64,000 nt of DNA from Heliopora coerulea (Eukaryota > Cnidaria > Anthozoa > Scleralcyonacea > Helioporidae). A program made the position numbers and the translations under genes. Positions 1 to 12,535 of the stretch are shown piece after piece. Below the pieces are notes generated by a model. The model worked only from the letters and a program-made list of their open reading frames with translations, ran no database searches and was not told where the DNA came from. The stretch covers positions 186,001 to 250,000 of the forward strand of contig JASJOG010000164.1 in assembly GCA_030142905.1 (NCBI GenBank). The letters are read 5' to 3'. How positions within the stretch are numbered: the stretch's first letter is position 1; the number at the start of each line of letters is the position of its first letter.

Positions 1-720
1 TGCGCAGCTGACCTGTTATCCAAAACGATACCACAATAATCTAATAAAGGCTGAATTAAAGAGTTGAAAATTGAAAGAGCCACTTTATTGGATACAAATG
101 ATCGTACATGTTTAAGACCAGCTAATGCTTGGGAAACATTTTTGAGACAGAAAGAGACAGAGAGAGACAGAGAGATGTTGAGCGACGGGATAATGACACA
201 TGTAAGAGTGCTTGATATCTTTAATGGTAGAGCGCGGAATAGTTGTAGTAAACTTAGATTTATTTGTTTTTATAGCAAGTTTCACGTCCTTGGACCATAT
301 TCAGACAACTAAAATGGAAGATCATTCAAGGACGTGAAACTAGGAGTAACAACGAGCTAAACTAAGTTTATTACAAATATATAAATATAACTTTCTATTG
401 TAACTTTTTGAACGCCTTTCAGACTTCAATAATATCTTTTCTAACAAGGCATACCACAAGACATATCTGTAAACAAGTTTTAAATTGGATAATATTTTTA
501 AAGCTTAATTTATTAGTTTAAAGAAAAATTCACTAGTTTTAATTTGTGATTATCAGAATCGCCATATAACGCCATGTTATGACGTCATAAATGCGTCACT
601 TCAGATCTTTGTTCCTTATGATGGAGCAATATAGACTGAAATCACTATTGTTGAAATAATCGTTTTAAGAACGAGATGAGTGCAAGCTTTCTTACAATAA
701 CTTTTTTGTCTGTCTTTAAG
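1..720. other. Left flank, probable intron of the TRPA-like gene
   Basis: No exon can be supported here. The stretch ends with a usable 3' splice site (pyrimidine-rich tract then AAG at 718-720) for the first exon seen in the window. A short GAGACA-rich run lies near 145-175. Because the first visible exon begins mid-domain without a methionine, the start of the gene is presumably to the left of the window. Confidence 0.5.
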
Positions 721-1024
721 GACGTGAAGACACTGAAAATCTAATCCTCAACTCCAGTCTATATCCAGTAAACTTTGATAATCTACTTCAAGTTGCTGTT
801 GCCAGCGGTGATGAAATGACGGTGCAAGTTTGTCTTGACCAGGATCAGGAAATTGTCCGTAAATGTTTGAGGAAAGAGATCGAACATCCGGAGGGTGGCT
901 TCATCCACTCTGTTTCCAAGAATGGCATGAAGCAATGCCTATCAAAAATGGTTGATTGCATGAGCTGTTTTGAACAAGTACATTTAATTAGAGGCGACAG
1001 ACTTGGATATACCCCAATGCACAA
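721..1024 (+). CDS. TRPA1: TRPA1-like, exon 1 of the visible set (N-terminal ankyrin region)
   Basis: The exon is bounded by an acceptor ending TTTAAG and a donor GTAAGT at 1025. It is 304 bases: two bases completing an upstream codon, 100 codons and two bases (AA) that join the next exon to make Lys. It reads through NFDNLLQVAVASGD, an ankyrin-type helix, and ends GYTPMHK, the start of another ankyrin repeat completed by the next exon. The middle part (HSVSKNGMKQCLSKM) is an irregular ankyrin-like stretch. It has no start methionine at its 5' end, so at least one more coding exon should lie further upstream. Confidence 0.75.
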
Positions 1025-2593
1025 GTAAGTCACTTAGGTGTTTTCCATCTACAGGTTTCCCAGACGAGGCGCAAAAGAGAAAGTCAGAGGGGGCTGCACT
1101 TTCCCCGTCTGGGAACCATAGCCCTCTTGTCGGAGAAGAAATGACAGTTTGTCGGGAAATGAGAGTCTACTTGCAGCCCGAAATTTCGAAAAGCGGAAAT
1201 TACGGTCTGCTAAACTGCAAACATAATCGTGTCCTGTGACGTAGGACCCACGTGCGTAAATTATAGCTTTGCCAAGTTAATTACCTTCAACAGCAGACAA
1301 TGTTTAATTTTCTTGTTAATTAATTCGATTAGATTGTCAAAAAATAAAGCCGGTTTACACGAACGACATAAGCATAAGGACAAGATCAATACGAAAACAA
1401 AGTATTATATCTCCTCTGGGACTTGAGAAGATATAGTAACCAGAATTTTTTTTGTTTCGTCTTTTGTTCTGCTCTTGGCTTATGCTTGGATTATGATCTT
1501 ACGCTCATGCTTATGTCGGTCCTTATGTTGAAGGTTTGACTTCATTCCCTTGTTTTGCCCTTTGTTTTATCCTTATCCTTATCCTTATGCTTGTGCTTAT
1601 GCTCACGTGTAAACCAGGCTTAACTTAGAGGCAAGTATTCTACTTCAAGTGTTTGTCGAATGAAGGCACTCCGGTGAAGCGCAAACATGAGAATATTTAC
1701 CTTGTATCATGTCTTGTTAGTCATGATCGTTCGCTTAAATGATACAAACAGACGGTACACCTAAATATTTTAGGTAGGTAACTTTCTTTTCCATCAGTGA
1801 TTTCAAAGGTGAAATGGCAACGATTATGCTTTTACCCTTCGGTAGCAGTTTTAGTTCGTCAGATATACAGCCAACTCTCGCCTTGCGGATACTCCGTTAT
1901 TACGGACACAATATACAAATATTACTGACATAATTTAGAAACTGTGACAGATTAATGCATCAAAGACGCTATTGCGCTTTGTGGACATACATACATCTTT
2001 TATATTGCTAAAAATTCCAAACACGAAACTACAGTCCTGAAGTCATCCGCCACAATGTGAATTTACTTTGATAAATTGAAGACTTTCCAACGTCTGTCGG
2101 TAGGATGACATACACATGTTGACCTGTTTCCAGTCAGTTGCTGACATTATTCTTGCAAAAAATAACATGTTATTAACCTTCAAATAAGGAAATTTAAAGA
2201 GGATGTGGTCTCGGCTCATTCTGATTTAGCATCTCTGTCGAGGACGTTAACCTATAGGTCGGAGAAATCCTGGTGACATCCCTGGTTTTACCAATAGTTC
2301 CAGCAGATTTCACGTAAGATTAATTTAAGTTAAATTTCATGGTTAGAATTGGAGGACACAATCACTTAATAGCGAGGACATTGGTCCCTTAATAGAAAAT
2401 TTTAAAATAGCGCTTTATTGTAGATTTCATAAGGCAAAACCCGCAAGGCACGTTTTTTATAATATCACGCTTGAAATTCCTACAAGAGTATCTCCAACAT
2501 TTACCATTGGAAATTCCATAACAACCTATCAAAGCTAAATAGGTTTAAGGTAGATGAATGATCTTCAAGTTCGATAGTCAGAAAATGATTTCT

Positions 2594-2669
2594 GAGCCCC
2601 AGACGTGGATCGAACCCGCAACCTTCTGATGACCTGTAAGACGCTCTAACCATTGACCTACCAAGACTC
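2594..2669 (-). pseudogene. tRNA-like head of a SINE-like repeat, copy 1
   Basis: Read on the - strand it begins GAGTCTTGGTAGGTCAATGG and ends in a GGGGCTC that can pair with the start through several G-U pairs. It has an A-box-like GGTTAGAG segment and a B-box-like GGTTCGATCC segment. The anticodon stem has a mismatch, so it is a tRNA-derived repeat head rather than a working tRNA gene. Confidence 0.55.
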
Positions 2670-2833
2670 AGATGGTTAGCTAGGGTGCAAGTTCGATATA
2701 TATGTGCGACCTAAACGAAAGCCACTATATATTAACAATGATTGATGCAGTTTAATGTTTGAGAAACGTGAGAGCTTTGATATATTGAGGTAGATAAACG
2801 ATCTTCAAGCTCGATACTCAGAAAATGATTTCT

Positions 2834-2909
2834 GAGCCCCAGACGTGGATCGAACCCGCAACCTTCTGATGACCGGTAAGACCCTCTAACCATTGACCTA
2901 CCGAGACTC
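2834..2909 (-). pseudogene. tRNA-like head of a SINE-like repeat, copy 2
   Basis: Nearly identical to the copy about 240 bp to its left, with the same box A and box B positions. It differs by a few substitutions, including the putative anticodon-arm region and the D-arm. It is a non-functional tRNA-derived element. Confidence 0.55.
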
Positions 2910-3082
2910 AGATGGTGAGCTAGGGTGCAAGTTCGATATATCGAACTTAATATATCATCTACCTTAATATATCCAAGCTCTCATGTTTCTCAAACGTTAA
3001 ACTGCATCAATCATTGTTAATATATAGTGCCTTCCGTTTAGGTCGCACATATATAACGAACTTGCACCCTAGCTCACCATCT

Positions 3083-3157
3083 GAGTCTTGGTAGCTCAGT
3101 GGTTAGAGGGTCTTACGGTCATCAGAAGGTTACGGGTTCGATCCCGGTCTGGGGCTC
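3083..3157 (+). pseudogene. tRNA-like head of a SINE-like repeat, inverted copy 3
   Basis: On the + strand it reads GAGTCTTGGTAGCTCAGTGG followed by a canonical-looking box B, GGTTCGATCCC. One base is missing in the anticodon loop relative to the other copies. Flanks match the other two copies in inverse orientation. Confidence 0.55.
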
Positions 3158-6100
3158 AGAAGTCATTTTCTGAGTATCGAGCTTGAAGATCGTTCATCTA
3201 CCTCAATATATCAGAGCTCTCATGTTTCTCAAACATTAAATAGGTTTCCGAGAACCCTAGAATCACATTTCTTATTCAATGTATACATGTCTGCTAAATC
3301 CCTAAGGTTTGGTGAAGTATGCCTGAGCAGTCGAATTTGGCTATGACTGACTGGTATTTCGAAATTGTGCAGATCTGAATGTACTCGGCAGGAATGATGC
3401 TATGTTTTGTAATTGTTTTTACTACATTTCCACGTTCCTAAATAAGGTCCCAACCTCTTGAAAGGCATGCTTTTCATGCCTAAGGATATAAGTAAATTAA
3501 ACCATCAGGCGACAATTAGGGTAAGTATCGATCTTGGCATAAACATGCAAAATATTCCTTAATAATTACGGTTTTCTATTTAAATGTTCCAAGAAAAAAG
3601 CTATTGCTAGGAAACTGTCTTTAATTTTTTTTCTTATAAAGTTCACTTTGTAATTTCATGATTTCTGTTGTTCCAACATCTTGATTATTGGAAATGGAAA
3701 TTGCCTACTGAAAATTCACCATTAGCATATGCTTGTAAATGAAGCGCTCAGAAATGGCATCCCCAGGCAAACTGATGCCCGTCCTCAATTTCTGGTTTGT
3801 GCCCTTTAGCAAACGTATCAGAATTTTACCGAGAATTTCGACGTGACCTCTATAATCAGTGATAGTCAGTAAACTCCACAGCTGAAACTTTAATTAACCA
3901 ATGGCATGTGAAACCAAAATGGCCACTCATGTAGAGGAATTTTTTACGTCAGCCTTGTACACCATGTGGTTTTGTACTTGAGCTTTAGTCTATCTCGCCA
4001 CTCTTTCAACTTTTCTCAAAACACTTCCGTTAAAGGTCTACAAAATCTAAGCGCAGTACAAGGAATACTTTTCCAAAAAATAAATAATATAACTAAAAGA
4101 AAACTTCATACAATGGGCTTAAGAAATACTTCAGGAAAATGTTTAGCGAAGTTCTTGTTTTTATTTATTCATTCTAAATACAATTTATTTGGACTCCGTT
4201 TCGACCCGACGTCGGGTAATCTTCGGGTCTATAAGATGTAAAAACTAGTGCCTTAAATATTTTACAAAAATGTAAAAATGTCAAGTATAAGTAAATTGAA
4301 GTATTAATGGAAAATACTATTATTCTTCAATAATTAAGAAATCCACAAAGGTTAATTTACACTAATTTAAAATTCACTGCATATTAGTTTGTACAAAAAC
4401 TATGTACTATATACACTAAAGCTTAATTTATGTAAAAAATATAAGCACATAAATTTAAACTGATAACGCCAGACTTTGATTCCATCCCTCCATCTTCTTA
4501 TTTAAATTCGGTTTTTCACTTGTCAATAAAAAAACTTTCCAAAAGCAACCTATCAAAGTCACAATCCGTCTGCCTAATCACCGAAAACCCCCTTTCAGAA
4601 ATAACTGCAGAATAACCTTAGCTTTACTATCTTTAGAGAATTTAGAACACGTCAATGCAACACCTTAATTCCGAAACCTTTTAAAATACTGGTTGATTAA
4701 AAAAGTTCCTAAAGGATCGTTCAGTATGAACCCTTTTTTTAAGAATATGAATGTTTTTTAATTCAAGCCAGATAGAAAATAAAATGCAAGATCATAAGAA
4801 TAACGAGAACTTAGGGGCAAGACTTGCAGAAATTGGCAAACAAAATGTCCCTGAATGAGTGCCCGTAGATTTTACTTTTCTCCTATATGTAACTGAACGT
4901 TAGCGTTCCAGTTACCATAAATAGAGTTCACAGGTTATGGCAGAAATTGTTCGAATAGGTGGATTGAACGTGATATCATGGCATCCAAACCGATAACAAC
5001 TTCAGATGCCTGGTAAGGTACTCATTCTATTCCACGATAATCCAGTCGACTGAAAGGCACAATTCTGTACTTAAGGAAAAGGTTCACGTGACTTTAGATC
5101 AAAATACATCTGATCTGCTATCGTAAGGTGCTCTCGACGAAATATACTCCAAGCAAAGATTGCACCATTGTTGAGCCGCTCCACTCCAATTTTCGGGCTT
5201 TAGTATTGGTGAAGATTGTCTGACGAATATTCACGAAATCAAGCGAAGCTGATTTGAAATTAAGCCGTATCGACGAGCTAAACCGTTTAGCTTATATGGC
5301 TCACTTCACCAGAAGATTGATGTTTCAAGCCACAATTTCGCTCAGCCACTTTCCAGTATACCTAAAGGTCATGTCATATTATAGTACCGTTGAACTACTG
5401 AAATAGTAATCTTTCTGTTTAGTTTAATTCTTCAGTTCGAACTGTTTCATTATGATTAATAGAGTTAGTTCGGCTGTGCTCAGTGTCACGATATAAAATT
5501 AGCCTCATATTATAATATGGGCTTTATTGCAAAGGGGCAGATTAAGCATGAGAGGGGCCTCTGCCACATTTGTCGTCGAACGAACCCCAAGAAAAAGAGG
5601 GTGAGTAGAAAGGAATGTTACGAATATGCATTACTCATGCAATGCGATGAAAGGACAATTTGAAATGACGGTAATGCGTTTCATATTCGACCATTAGATA
5701 CCATATAATATATTGTATAAATTAAATGTGTAAGTACTAATTAATAATCAATCAGTTTCTAATGCATGGCCTTCATAATTCTAAGACTGGAATGTAGACC
5801 TCCATTAATCTGCCACTGTTAGTGCATTGCTATTTATCTAGTCCCATATCACAGACAAGCTTTCTAAATAATTAAAAAGATTACTTCAGATTATCAAAAT
5901 TCTAATATTAAAAGCTAGAAGCACTGCTTGTATGTACGAATTCATGTCTGTTTGTATGTTAGTAAGTTTGTATGTATATATGTATGGCTGTATGTATTTA
6001 TGTACATATTAATGTATTTATATTGCCTTTGAGTTTTTTCTTCTATGCTATTTAATTTACTTTTATGAAAGGCCACTTCAATAGATTTAACATATTTTCC

Positions 6101-7150
6101 CATTCTTTTTCGTTGAAATGTTTCCAAACGAACGCCATGAAGGGTAAAATAGTAAAATGCATATCGTCAACTTCATTCTTTCAATACCTATTTAAAAAAC
6201 TGATTCGAGTAAAACTAACGTAATCTAAAGAAATGAAATTCTGGCTATGAAAGCATGACGCATTTGTGGGGCGTATGCAATTGGTCCATGCTTCCATTTG
6301 ACATCCATTTTCTATATCATTGTTAGCTGCAAGTAGTGTTTTTTAGATATACATTGAAACTACTTAGATAAGCATTACCATAATACCATCACTATTCATA
6401 AGAAATCTAATGCAATTCCATACAAATGAGCATACGACTTAGTGGTGATCAGACAAAAAAGAGTGAGTTACATCATTGTCGAGTTCTATTGTTTTACTAT
6501 TTAAATTACCAAAGTTATATAGGCATCCTCCGTTTCCAATATTCTGTTATCTAATATTAGTATCGATGACATGAACAATTCTTGCCGTTATTGAAAGCTT
6601 TTCAAAGTGAAGAAGAACAACTTTGGTTTATCTATATCTTATATAGTTCCAGAGATATATTCACAATTTAATATGACTACACTCTATAACCAAGAGGTTT
6701 CATAACTACGTACATATTGTATATTAGAGATTTCAATCATAAATTTTTAAAAAATGATAAATTCCAATGCTGTCTTTTAAGTTAAAAGATATCCAGGACT
6801 CAAATATCTTAATGACAATTCATCAATGTGAGCAGTGATGTATATTCTGTTTTTAACTATACATGTGCAAATTTTTAACACGCTTGAGCCCATTTCTTCC
6901 TGTAATAAACTTCTTTACGAGATTTTTTGCCAGTTTGAACATGTCAACGTACCTTAGTCATAACTCTTCCAATTGGTGTATTTTGGAATCTTGAATAATT
7001 CTTGAACTAGATAAGATATAGACAAGAAAACGCAATTTTTTTTTCGCTCTGAACACACTAGTAAATGATGGTAAATTTAGACTGACTATATTTTTATATC
7101 GTAGACCCTTTAGAAATCCCTATCATTATTATGTGTTTCTTTTTGTATAC

Positions 7151-7216
<66 letters not shown>

Positions 7217-7234
7217 ATATATATATATATATAT
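7151..7234. repeat. (ATCT)n then (AT)n microsatellite
   Basis: About 16 perfect ATCT units (7151-7214) run straight into about ten AT units (to 7234). The array ends only about 19 bases before the splice acceptor of the next exon, so it occupies the region where the branch point would be expected. Confidence 0.95.
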
Positions 7235-7253
7235 TTTGTTTTGTTTTTTTTAG

Positions 7254-7494
7254 AGCGGCAGTGAATAACCGCGTACAAATAGTAAAACTTCTTGGTTCCA
7301 TCTCAAAAAACTTCGTGAATCATACAACTGTTCATTCGCAGACGGCGCTAGTCTTGGCGGCAGAGAAAGGACACATAAACGTTGTAAAGGAATTACTTAG
7401 CCAAAAAGCAGATTTTAAAATTGCTGATGACCGTGGCAAAACAGTATTGCATTACGGTATCCAATTTCCAGCCCTACTAAAGGTGTTGCTAGAT
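7254..7494 (+). CDS. TRPA1: TRPA1-like, exon 2 (ankyrin repeats)
   Basis: The exon is 241 bases between the acceptor TTTTTAG (to 7253) and donor GTAAGT (7495). Its first base completes the Lys codon from the previous exon. It encodes AAVNNRVQIVKLLGS, then TALVLAAEKGHINVVKELLS and GKTVLHYGIQFPALLKVLLD, that is about two and a half ankyrin repeats with the usual TxLxxAxxxGHxxVVKxLL pattern. The phase and the repeat register fit both neighbours. Confidence 0.85.
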
Positions 7495-9600
7495 GTAAGT
7501 TATCAACAGTTCTAAATTTCTAGTTTCTGACCATGAATTTCAAGGCCCAGCAAAAGACTTGCAGAAGAGGCATAATTACCAAAAAAAGTCTATTTTCTTT
7601 TTTTTTTTTCCCATCGCTTCGTTTATCAGATTTTTTCCCCGTTTAAGGACAGAGTCCCCTAGTGTCTTAGATATCGTGTAGTGTATCATGTTAAAACTTA
7701 AATGTTACTACTGTAGCGTCAGGTAAGCCGAAATCTTCTCTCACGGATCTCTGACCACTTAGGAATTTCTACCCTATCAGGAAAAAAGCGTATCAACCCT
7801 TCACCAAACAGCATTCTCAAGCATCATCACTATACTTGTCACCCTATTTCACCAGAAGATTTTCTTTTCCTTTCTTCTTCTTCCTCTGCCTGTAGCCATG
7901 ACTTTTTCAGAAGAGAAAGCTTACTTATTTAGAAACTCAATCCCATCCTTAATTCTAATATCAGCTCTATCTCACTTTCTCTCTTTAGTCGACTTTACCT
8001 CCCCTCATCACCTCTGATTTCTTTTCACCCCTCACTTCCTCTCAAACGCTAAATTATGCTAATTAACCCGTAATAGTAACCTTATAATTAGTTTTTGCAA
8101 AATATTATCTTGTTTTCTGATGATGTTGTGTTAAATGTAACGAAATGTTAGATCTTAATAAACTTTTTCCCTAATAATGCCTGTTCTAAGAGTCTTTTGC
8201 AGGGCTTCGATATTCATACTTAGATTACAATTTCCGCCTGGTTTGTCCATTGTATAGTTTGTGATGATTTCTATCCAATATCCATGATTAAATTTAGTCT
8301 GATGTTTATGAAGAACAACTATTAAGGTGACTCCGAACAGTTCCTATCTCTTCATACTATAAATAGTACGGTCTTCATTTACAGGCATTTCTATCTTTAA
8401 AACCAATATGTTTCATACGGACTATTCCAAACCATAGAAAGATGAACATAAGCTCATGATATCCTATAAATGGTTCGGTCGTCCATCATTGGAATACTAG
8501 CAATAACATTTGAAAGTTAACAGATAACCCATTAATCACCATTTATAACTCACATAACCTCAGTATTCTTTGCTGAATTTTTCTGAAAATTGGGATCGGG
8601 GTAGGTATTATACAGAAAACTTACACTACAAAATATTCGAATACGTTGTCCAAACAGATTTTTGCAATAAAAGGAATAGATTTTAAAAATGGCTTAATAT
8701 ACTGCTTCGTGAAGACCTTTGAAAATTTTGTTTAGTTGTTAAAATTACACTAGTATCTTTATTTACTAAGTTTGAAAAAGATTCACTGAAGTACGCATCC
8801 AAAATTCTTACTGATGTGAACAGTCATGTCGTCGTCTATAACTGAACTGGTTTCGAGCCCCAAAACAGATTCCCAAAATGACAGTGATAATTAACGGACT
8901 CTTATCGTTTCCTTACGTTTGCATTTCTATCCTGAAATTAAATAAATTGCCAGACAGACAAACAAACACAGATGTAAGTGAATAGACAGACAGAAAGGCA
9001 GAAAGACAAACAGATAGCCAGCTCCCCCCCAAAAAACCCCCAGTTAAACTGATCATCGGGCAGAACATTGCTAGGTCGTTGGACCTCGGTCTCACCACCG
9101 GAGTAAGTCTGTGTGGGGCCGGGGCCAAATTTTGTAGGGAGGCCCTCGATTGTAATTTATTTTACTTTTTCGGTTACTTATATGATCAGTCAAATATTTT
9201 AATCTGTACATGTTATGTCAATGCCTTTTTATTCACCCAAAGGCCGCGGGCAGCCACTCAATGATACCTAAGGAGCATCATTCATTGCACTTCCATTATG
9301 AGGAATTCGCAGTATCCTGCATTACTTATAATCAGTTAGTTACCAGATATTAGGGCAAACATTTAAAATACATTGTTCTATTTCTTAATATTAAGAAAAT
9401 AAACTCTGAAGCCCCTTAATGTGGGGGACCCGTGGCCCAGGTTCCGGTAGTCTTGCCCTTATTCCGCCGTTGGTCGGTCGTATACCATCGAATCGCAAAC
9501 CAACCACTAATAAATTCGACAGTTAAATGATTTTCGGGGGTCCTCAGTTTCACTTCGGTGTAATTAACAACTAAGTATTGACATCTTTATCTTTTTCCAG
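7495..9600 (+). other. Intron with a Penelope-like tail
   Basis: Donor GTAAGT and acceptor TTTTTCCAG. Around 8110-8180 there is a CTGATGA...GAAA pattern with a weak intervening stem followed by an AT-rich AATAAA tail, similar to the 3' ends of Penelope-like elements. Between 8900 and 9050 lies a CAGACA-rich simple-sequence run. No coding exon is seen. Confidence 0.45.
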
Positions 9601-9690
9601 AAAGAGGACCTCGCTCGACTTCTTATCAATAAAGTGGAAAATAATGGCTGCACACCAGTTCATAAGGCTGCCTTGAACGGTTTATGTGAG
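9601..9690 (+). CDS. TRPA1: TRPA1-like, exon 3 (short ankyrin exon)
   Basis: A 90-base, phase-0 exon of 30 codons between TTTTTCCAG and GTAAGT. It encodes the end of one ankyrin repeat (EDLARLLINKVE) and the start of the next (NGCTPVHKAALNGLCE). The repeat continues without a gap into the next exon, which begins SLKILLENGG, although 16.4 kb of intron separates them. Confidence 0.85.
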
Positions 9691-12459
9691 GTAAGTGGCA
9701 ACCTGCCTTTGCCGTACAATGATACAAGACTGAGAAATAAGAAAATCAAAATTGACACAATAAATAGGTTAATAGACATCTAATTGCATTACTAAATACC
9801 AAGGCTGGCAACGCGGTATGCAAGCGTCGTTTCTTTCGGTTCCATTTTGCGTATTTAATCTTTCAACCACTAATACTTCAAAATAGGACTTTTAAGTCCT
9901 CTTGAACGGTCGGCGTTTCCACTAAGTTCCTACACAAATTTCTACTCAAAACAAAGTTTTTCGAAGTTTACATAAGAGTTTGAAAGATAAAGTGACTTTT
10001 TTTCGCTATACATCGAGTTGAGGTATAATAAAATAAAATACATTAATTACAAGCTTGGGAAAGTTTTGAGACCCCATCAATGCAGAGACAGTTGAAAGCA
10101 ATCATAAATCTCAAACCTTTAACGTCTTAATTGGTGAACCGTACCCAATTTTCTCCTAGCCCACCTCAAAGACCTAGGTGGGAGAGCTTTTGGCGGAAGC
10201 GGGTAATGGAGCTAATCCTAATCTGTGCGGAGTCCATTTACATGCAACGTAATTAGGGAAGCAAAATGTTTTGGGTCTTCAGCTAATTGCCGCCAAGTTT
10301 TTATAATTCTTGTGTTAAAATCCTAGGACTAGAAATATAAGTATGCAACAAATTCTCACCCATCTTTCCATATTATCCCTCCAGAATTCCAGAATGATTG
10401 ATAATTTTTCAAAATTGTCAAAAAGACAAATCCTCCTCACTGTTAGGATTATCTTCTGCATGAATGATAATTTCTACGCTAGGCAACCACTTAGTTAGTA
10501 GCACTTCTTTATTTACCAAAATCTCCTTACATTGTATACACATTCTACGTCTCAAGGGGTTTCCAGTATTGAACACACTTAAATTATTACTCACACGCGA
10601 TTATATACAAACAATTTACATGCATTCATACACACTCAATTTATACTCATAAAAGTCAGAGTTCATTACATTATCAAAACTGGGAGAACGAATGAAATGA
10701 AAAGAAACTTACAAGAAAATTATTTTATATTTAAACTGCTGATTGTCATGTAAACGTTTACACTTTTCAAATCTTTAAAACAAAACATTTGGTAGCAATA
10801 ACCTTTAACGATTTAACATATGCAAATAGATCCATTCCTTCAATTAAAAAGATGCTCGCATCAAGACCCTGTATTAGATGGGTGCTCGTGGTAATTCGTG
10901 TGGTTTTTCAATTACACTTCTCACTCATTTGTCTTAAAGTAAGATTTTTTATAAGATTGCTAGACAGTCCGTCTTAAAAGTGGAATCCGTCTAAAATAAT
11001 GGAGCGTTCTTATAAGTTTGCCGGATAACATTTTTGTTATAAAAACTGAAGAATTCGACATTATCTCAAAATTGGTAGCAAATGTCTCAGAGGTGCTATG
11101 ATGAAGATTTGTACTACTCATCCGGAGGTACAAGACTTTTTTGACTAAGATGAAGCGAATTACCTAACAGAGGAATGCATGAACTAGTTCTGGAATTTTA
11201 TTGATGACCAAAAACCGAGAAATACAAAACAGAAAATCAAATACAACGAACAAACTTGGTAAAACTTTGGGGGAACAAGAGCAATAAAAAAGGGAAGTAA
11301 GAGAAGTACCTTTTCCACAATTCAACTGTCTTCTTTATTCATTGTCAAAGACGGAAAAAAGGAAATTACGAAGGTATCGAAACTCACAACTCTTACGTAT
11401 TTTCACGGCAAGCATTCAGTGGCACCTCTACGTAAATGTTTAAATCTTTTGAAAGAAGACGAGTTTAAACTTTCCCGAAAAAGTTTTGAAATCCAGAAGA
11501 AAGCAGTTGCAAGCGAAATGTGGAAAAAGTAACTATGCATTAGTCATCCGAGGGTGACAAAAATCCACCTTACCCAACGGCTTTGCACGATGTTGCCTAT
11601 TTGCTGCTTGCTTTTCCAAACCAAAGATATTCATAAATGCTAATATCTTCAGTAGGGCACGGAGAGAGGATCCAAAGTGCCACTCACGACCTGGACAAGT
11701 TTTGTGGACGTTGCTGTATCCCACTTTTCAAACAACTGGCAACAAACGGGGTACGGTTAAGTTCTACAACCTATTAAAAAGCGAACATCCTTAGGGGAGG
11801 AATGACCCAGAATCTCAATTCTACTTTGTCATTAAACATCAGCAAAATCCAGCAATAGTACTTGTGACCCTCCACGGAAAAACCGTTAACTTCGTAGACC
11901 GTCCGTTATCCGTTAAAATGCTACAAGGTACCGTTTCAACAGATCGATTAACCGTTTACAATTTATAATGCAGTGACGGATTTAGAATTTTTATCACCTA
12001 ACTCAAACTTTTAAATTTTCTTTGCAGGGGTTAGTGCAAAACACGCATTATGTTTCTCGTATGGTAATTACATACATTTTACAATAAATCATAATTTTAA
12101 TTTGAATTCACTGAGTTGAATTTAAATCGGTTAGGACCAATCAAAAGCGAGAACACTTATCTTTAAACGAAAATCAGAACCTTCTGTACCTGTGACAGGC
12201 CAAAGCAAGAGAATCAGCAGAGGAACCGGAGCAAACTTTTGACTTGACTTTTTGTTAACAGTTTTGTGACATCACAACACTTTCCTGGCAGATGGACTAT
12301 GGTGCGCCAGAGTCTCCAATACATGTATCAGGCACAGTATACAATCTTGGCCCGGCAAGCTATTGCACCATTTAGGATTAAGGATTCAAATCATTACCGT
12401 TAGAATTGCGATTAAATAGATGAACGATCTTCAAGCTCGGTACTCAGAAAATGATTTCT

Positions 12460-12535
12460 GAGCCCCAGCCGGGGATCGAACCGGCAATCTTCTGATGACC
12501 GGTAAGACGCTCTAACCATTGAGCTACCAAGACTC
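12460..12535 (-). pseudogene. tRNA-like head of the same SINE-like family
   Basis: Best-preserved tRNA-like copy: on the - strand GAGTCTTGGTAGCTCAATGG leads into GGTTAGAG and a B box GGTTCGATCCC, ending GGGGCTC. The anticodon arm would present GGT but has a stem mismatch and lacks the expected T33. Flanking sequence matches the 2.5-3.2 kb cluster, so it is a dispersed repeat and not an isolated tRNA gene. Confidence 0.55.

Larger units (their letters stand above)
2540..3240. repeat. Composite of three tRNA-derived repeat units, two direct and one inverted
   Basis: The same roughly 160-bp unit occurs on the - strand at about 2540-2700 and again at 2780-2940, then on the + strand at about 3045-3200. 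A shared spacer of about 100 bp (containing ATTGATGCAGTTTAATG) lies between the first two copies and appears inverted at 2950-3045. Each unit carries a tRNA-like head flanked by TCTGAG-containing sequence. This arrangement could extrude as a cruciform. It is best read as a SINE-like or foldback family copied in tandem and then inverted. Confidence 0.7.
1025..7253 (+). other. Intron with SINE-like cluster and microsatellite
   Basis: Donor GTAAGT at 1025 and acceptor TTTTTTTAG ending at 7253. It contains a low-complexity stretch of CCTTATGCTTATGC-like direct and inverted repeats around 1360-1620 (both orientations of a CTTATG-rich motif), a cluster of three tRNA-derived repeats at 2540-3240, and a tetranucleotide microsatellite against the acceptor. 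I see no coding exon or RNA gene between 3300 and 7100. Confidence 0.6.

Noticed and set aside
7151..7234. CRISPR array or structured repeat
   Set aside because: Uniform 4-bp and 2-bp units without spacers; a plain microsatellite in a eukaryotic intron.
12460..12535. Functional tRNA gene
   Set aside because: Mismatched anticodon stem, no T33 and flanks shared with other dispersed copies indicate a SINE-like repeat.
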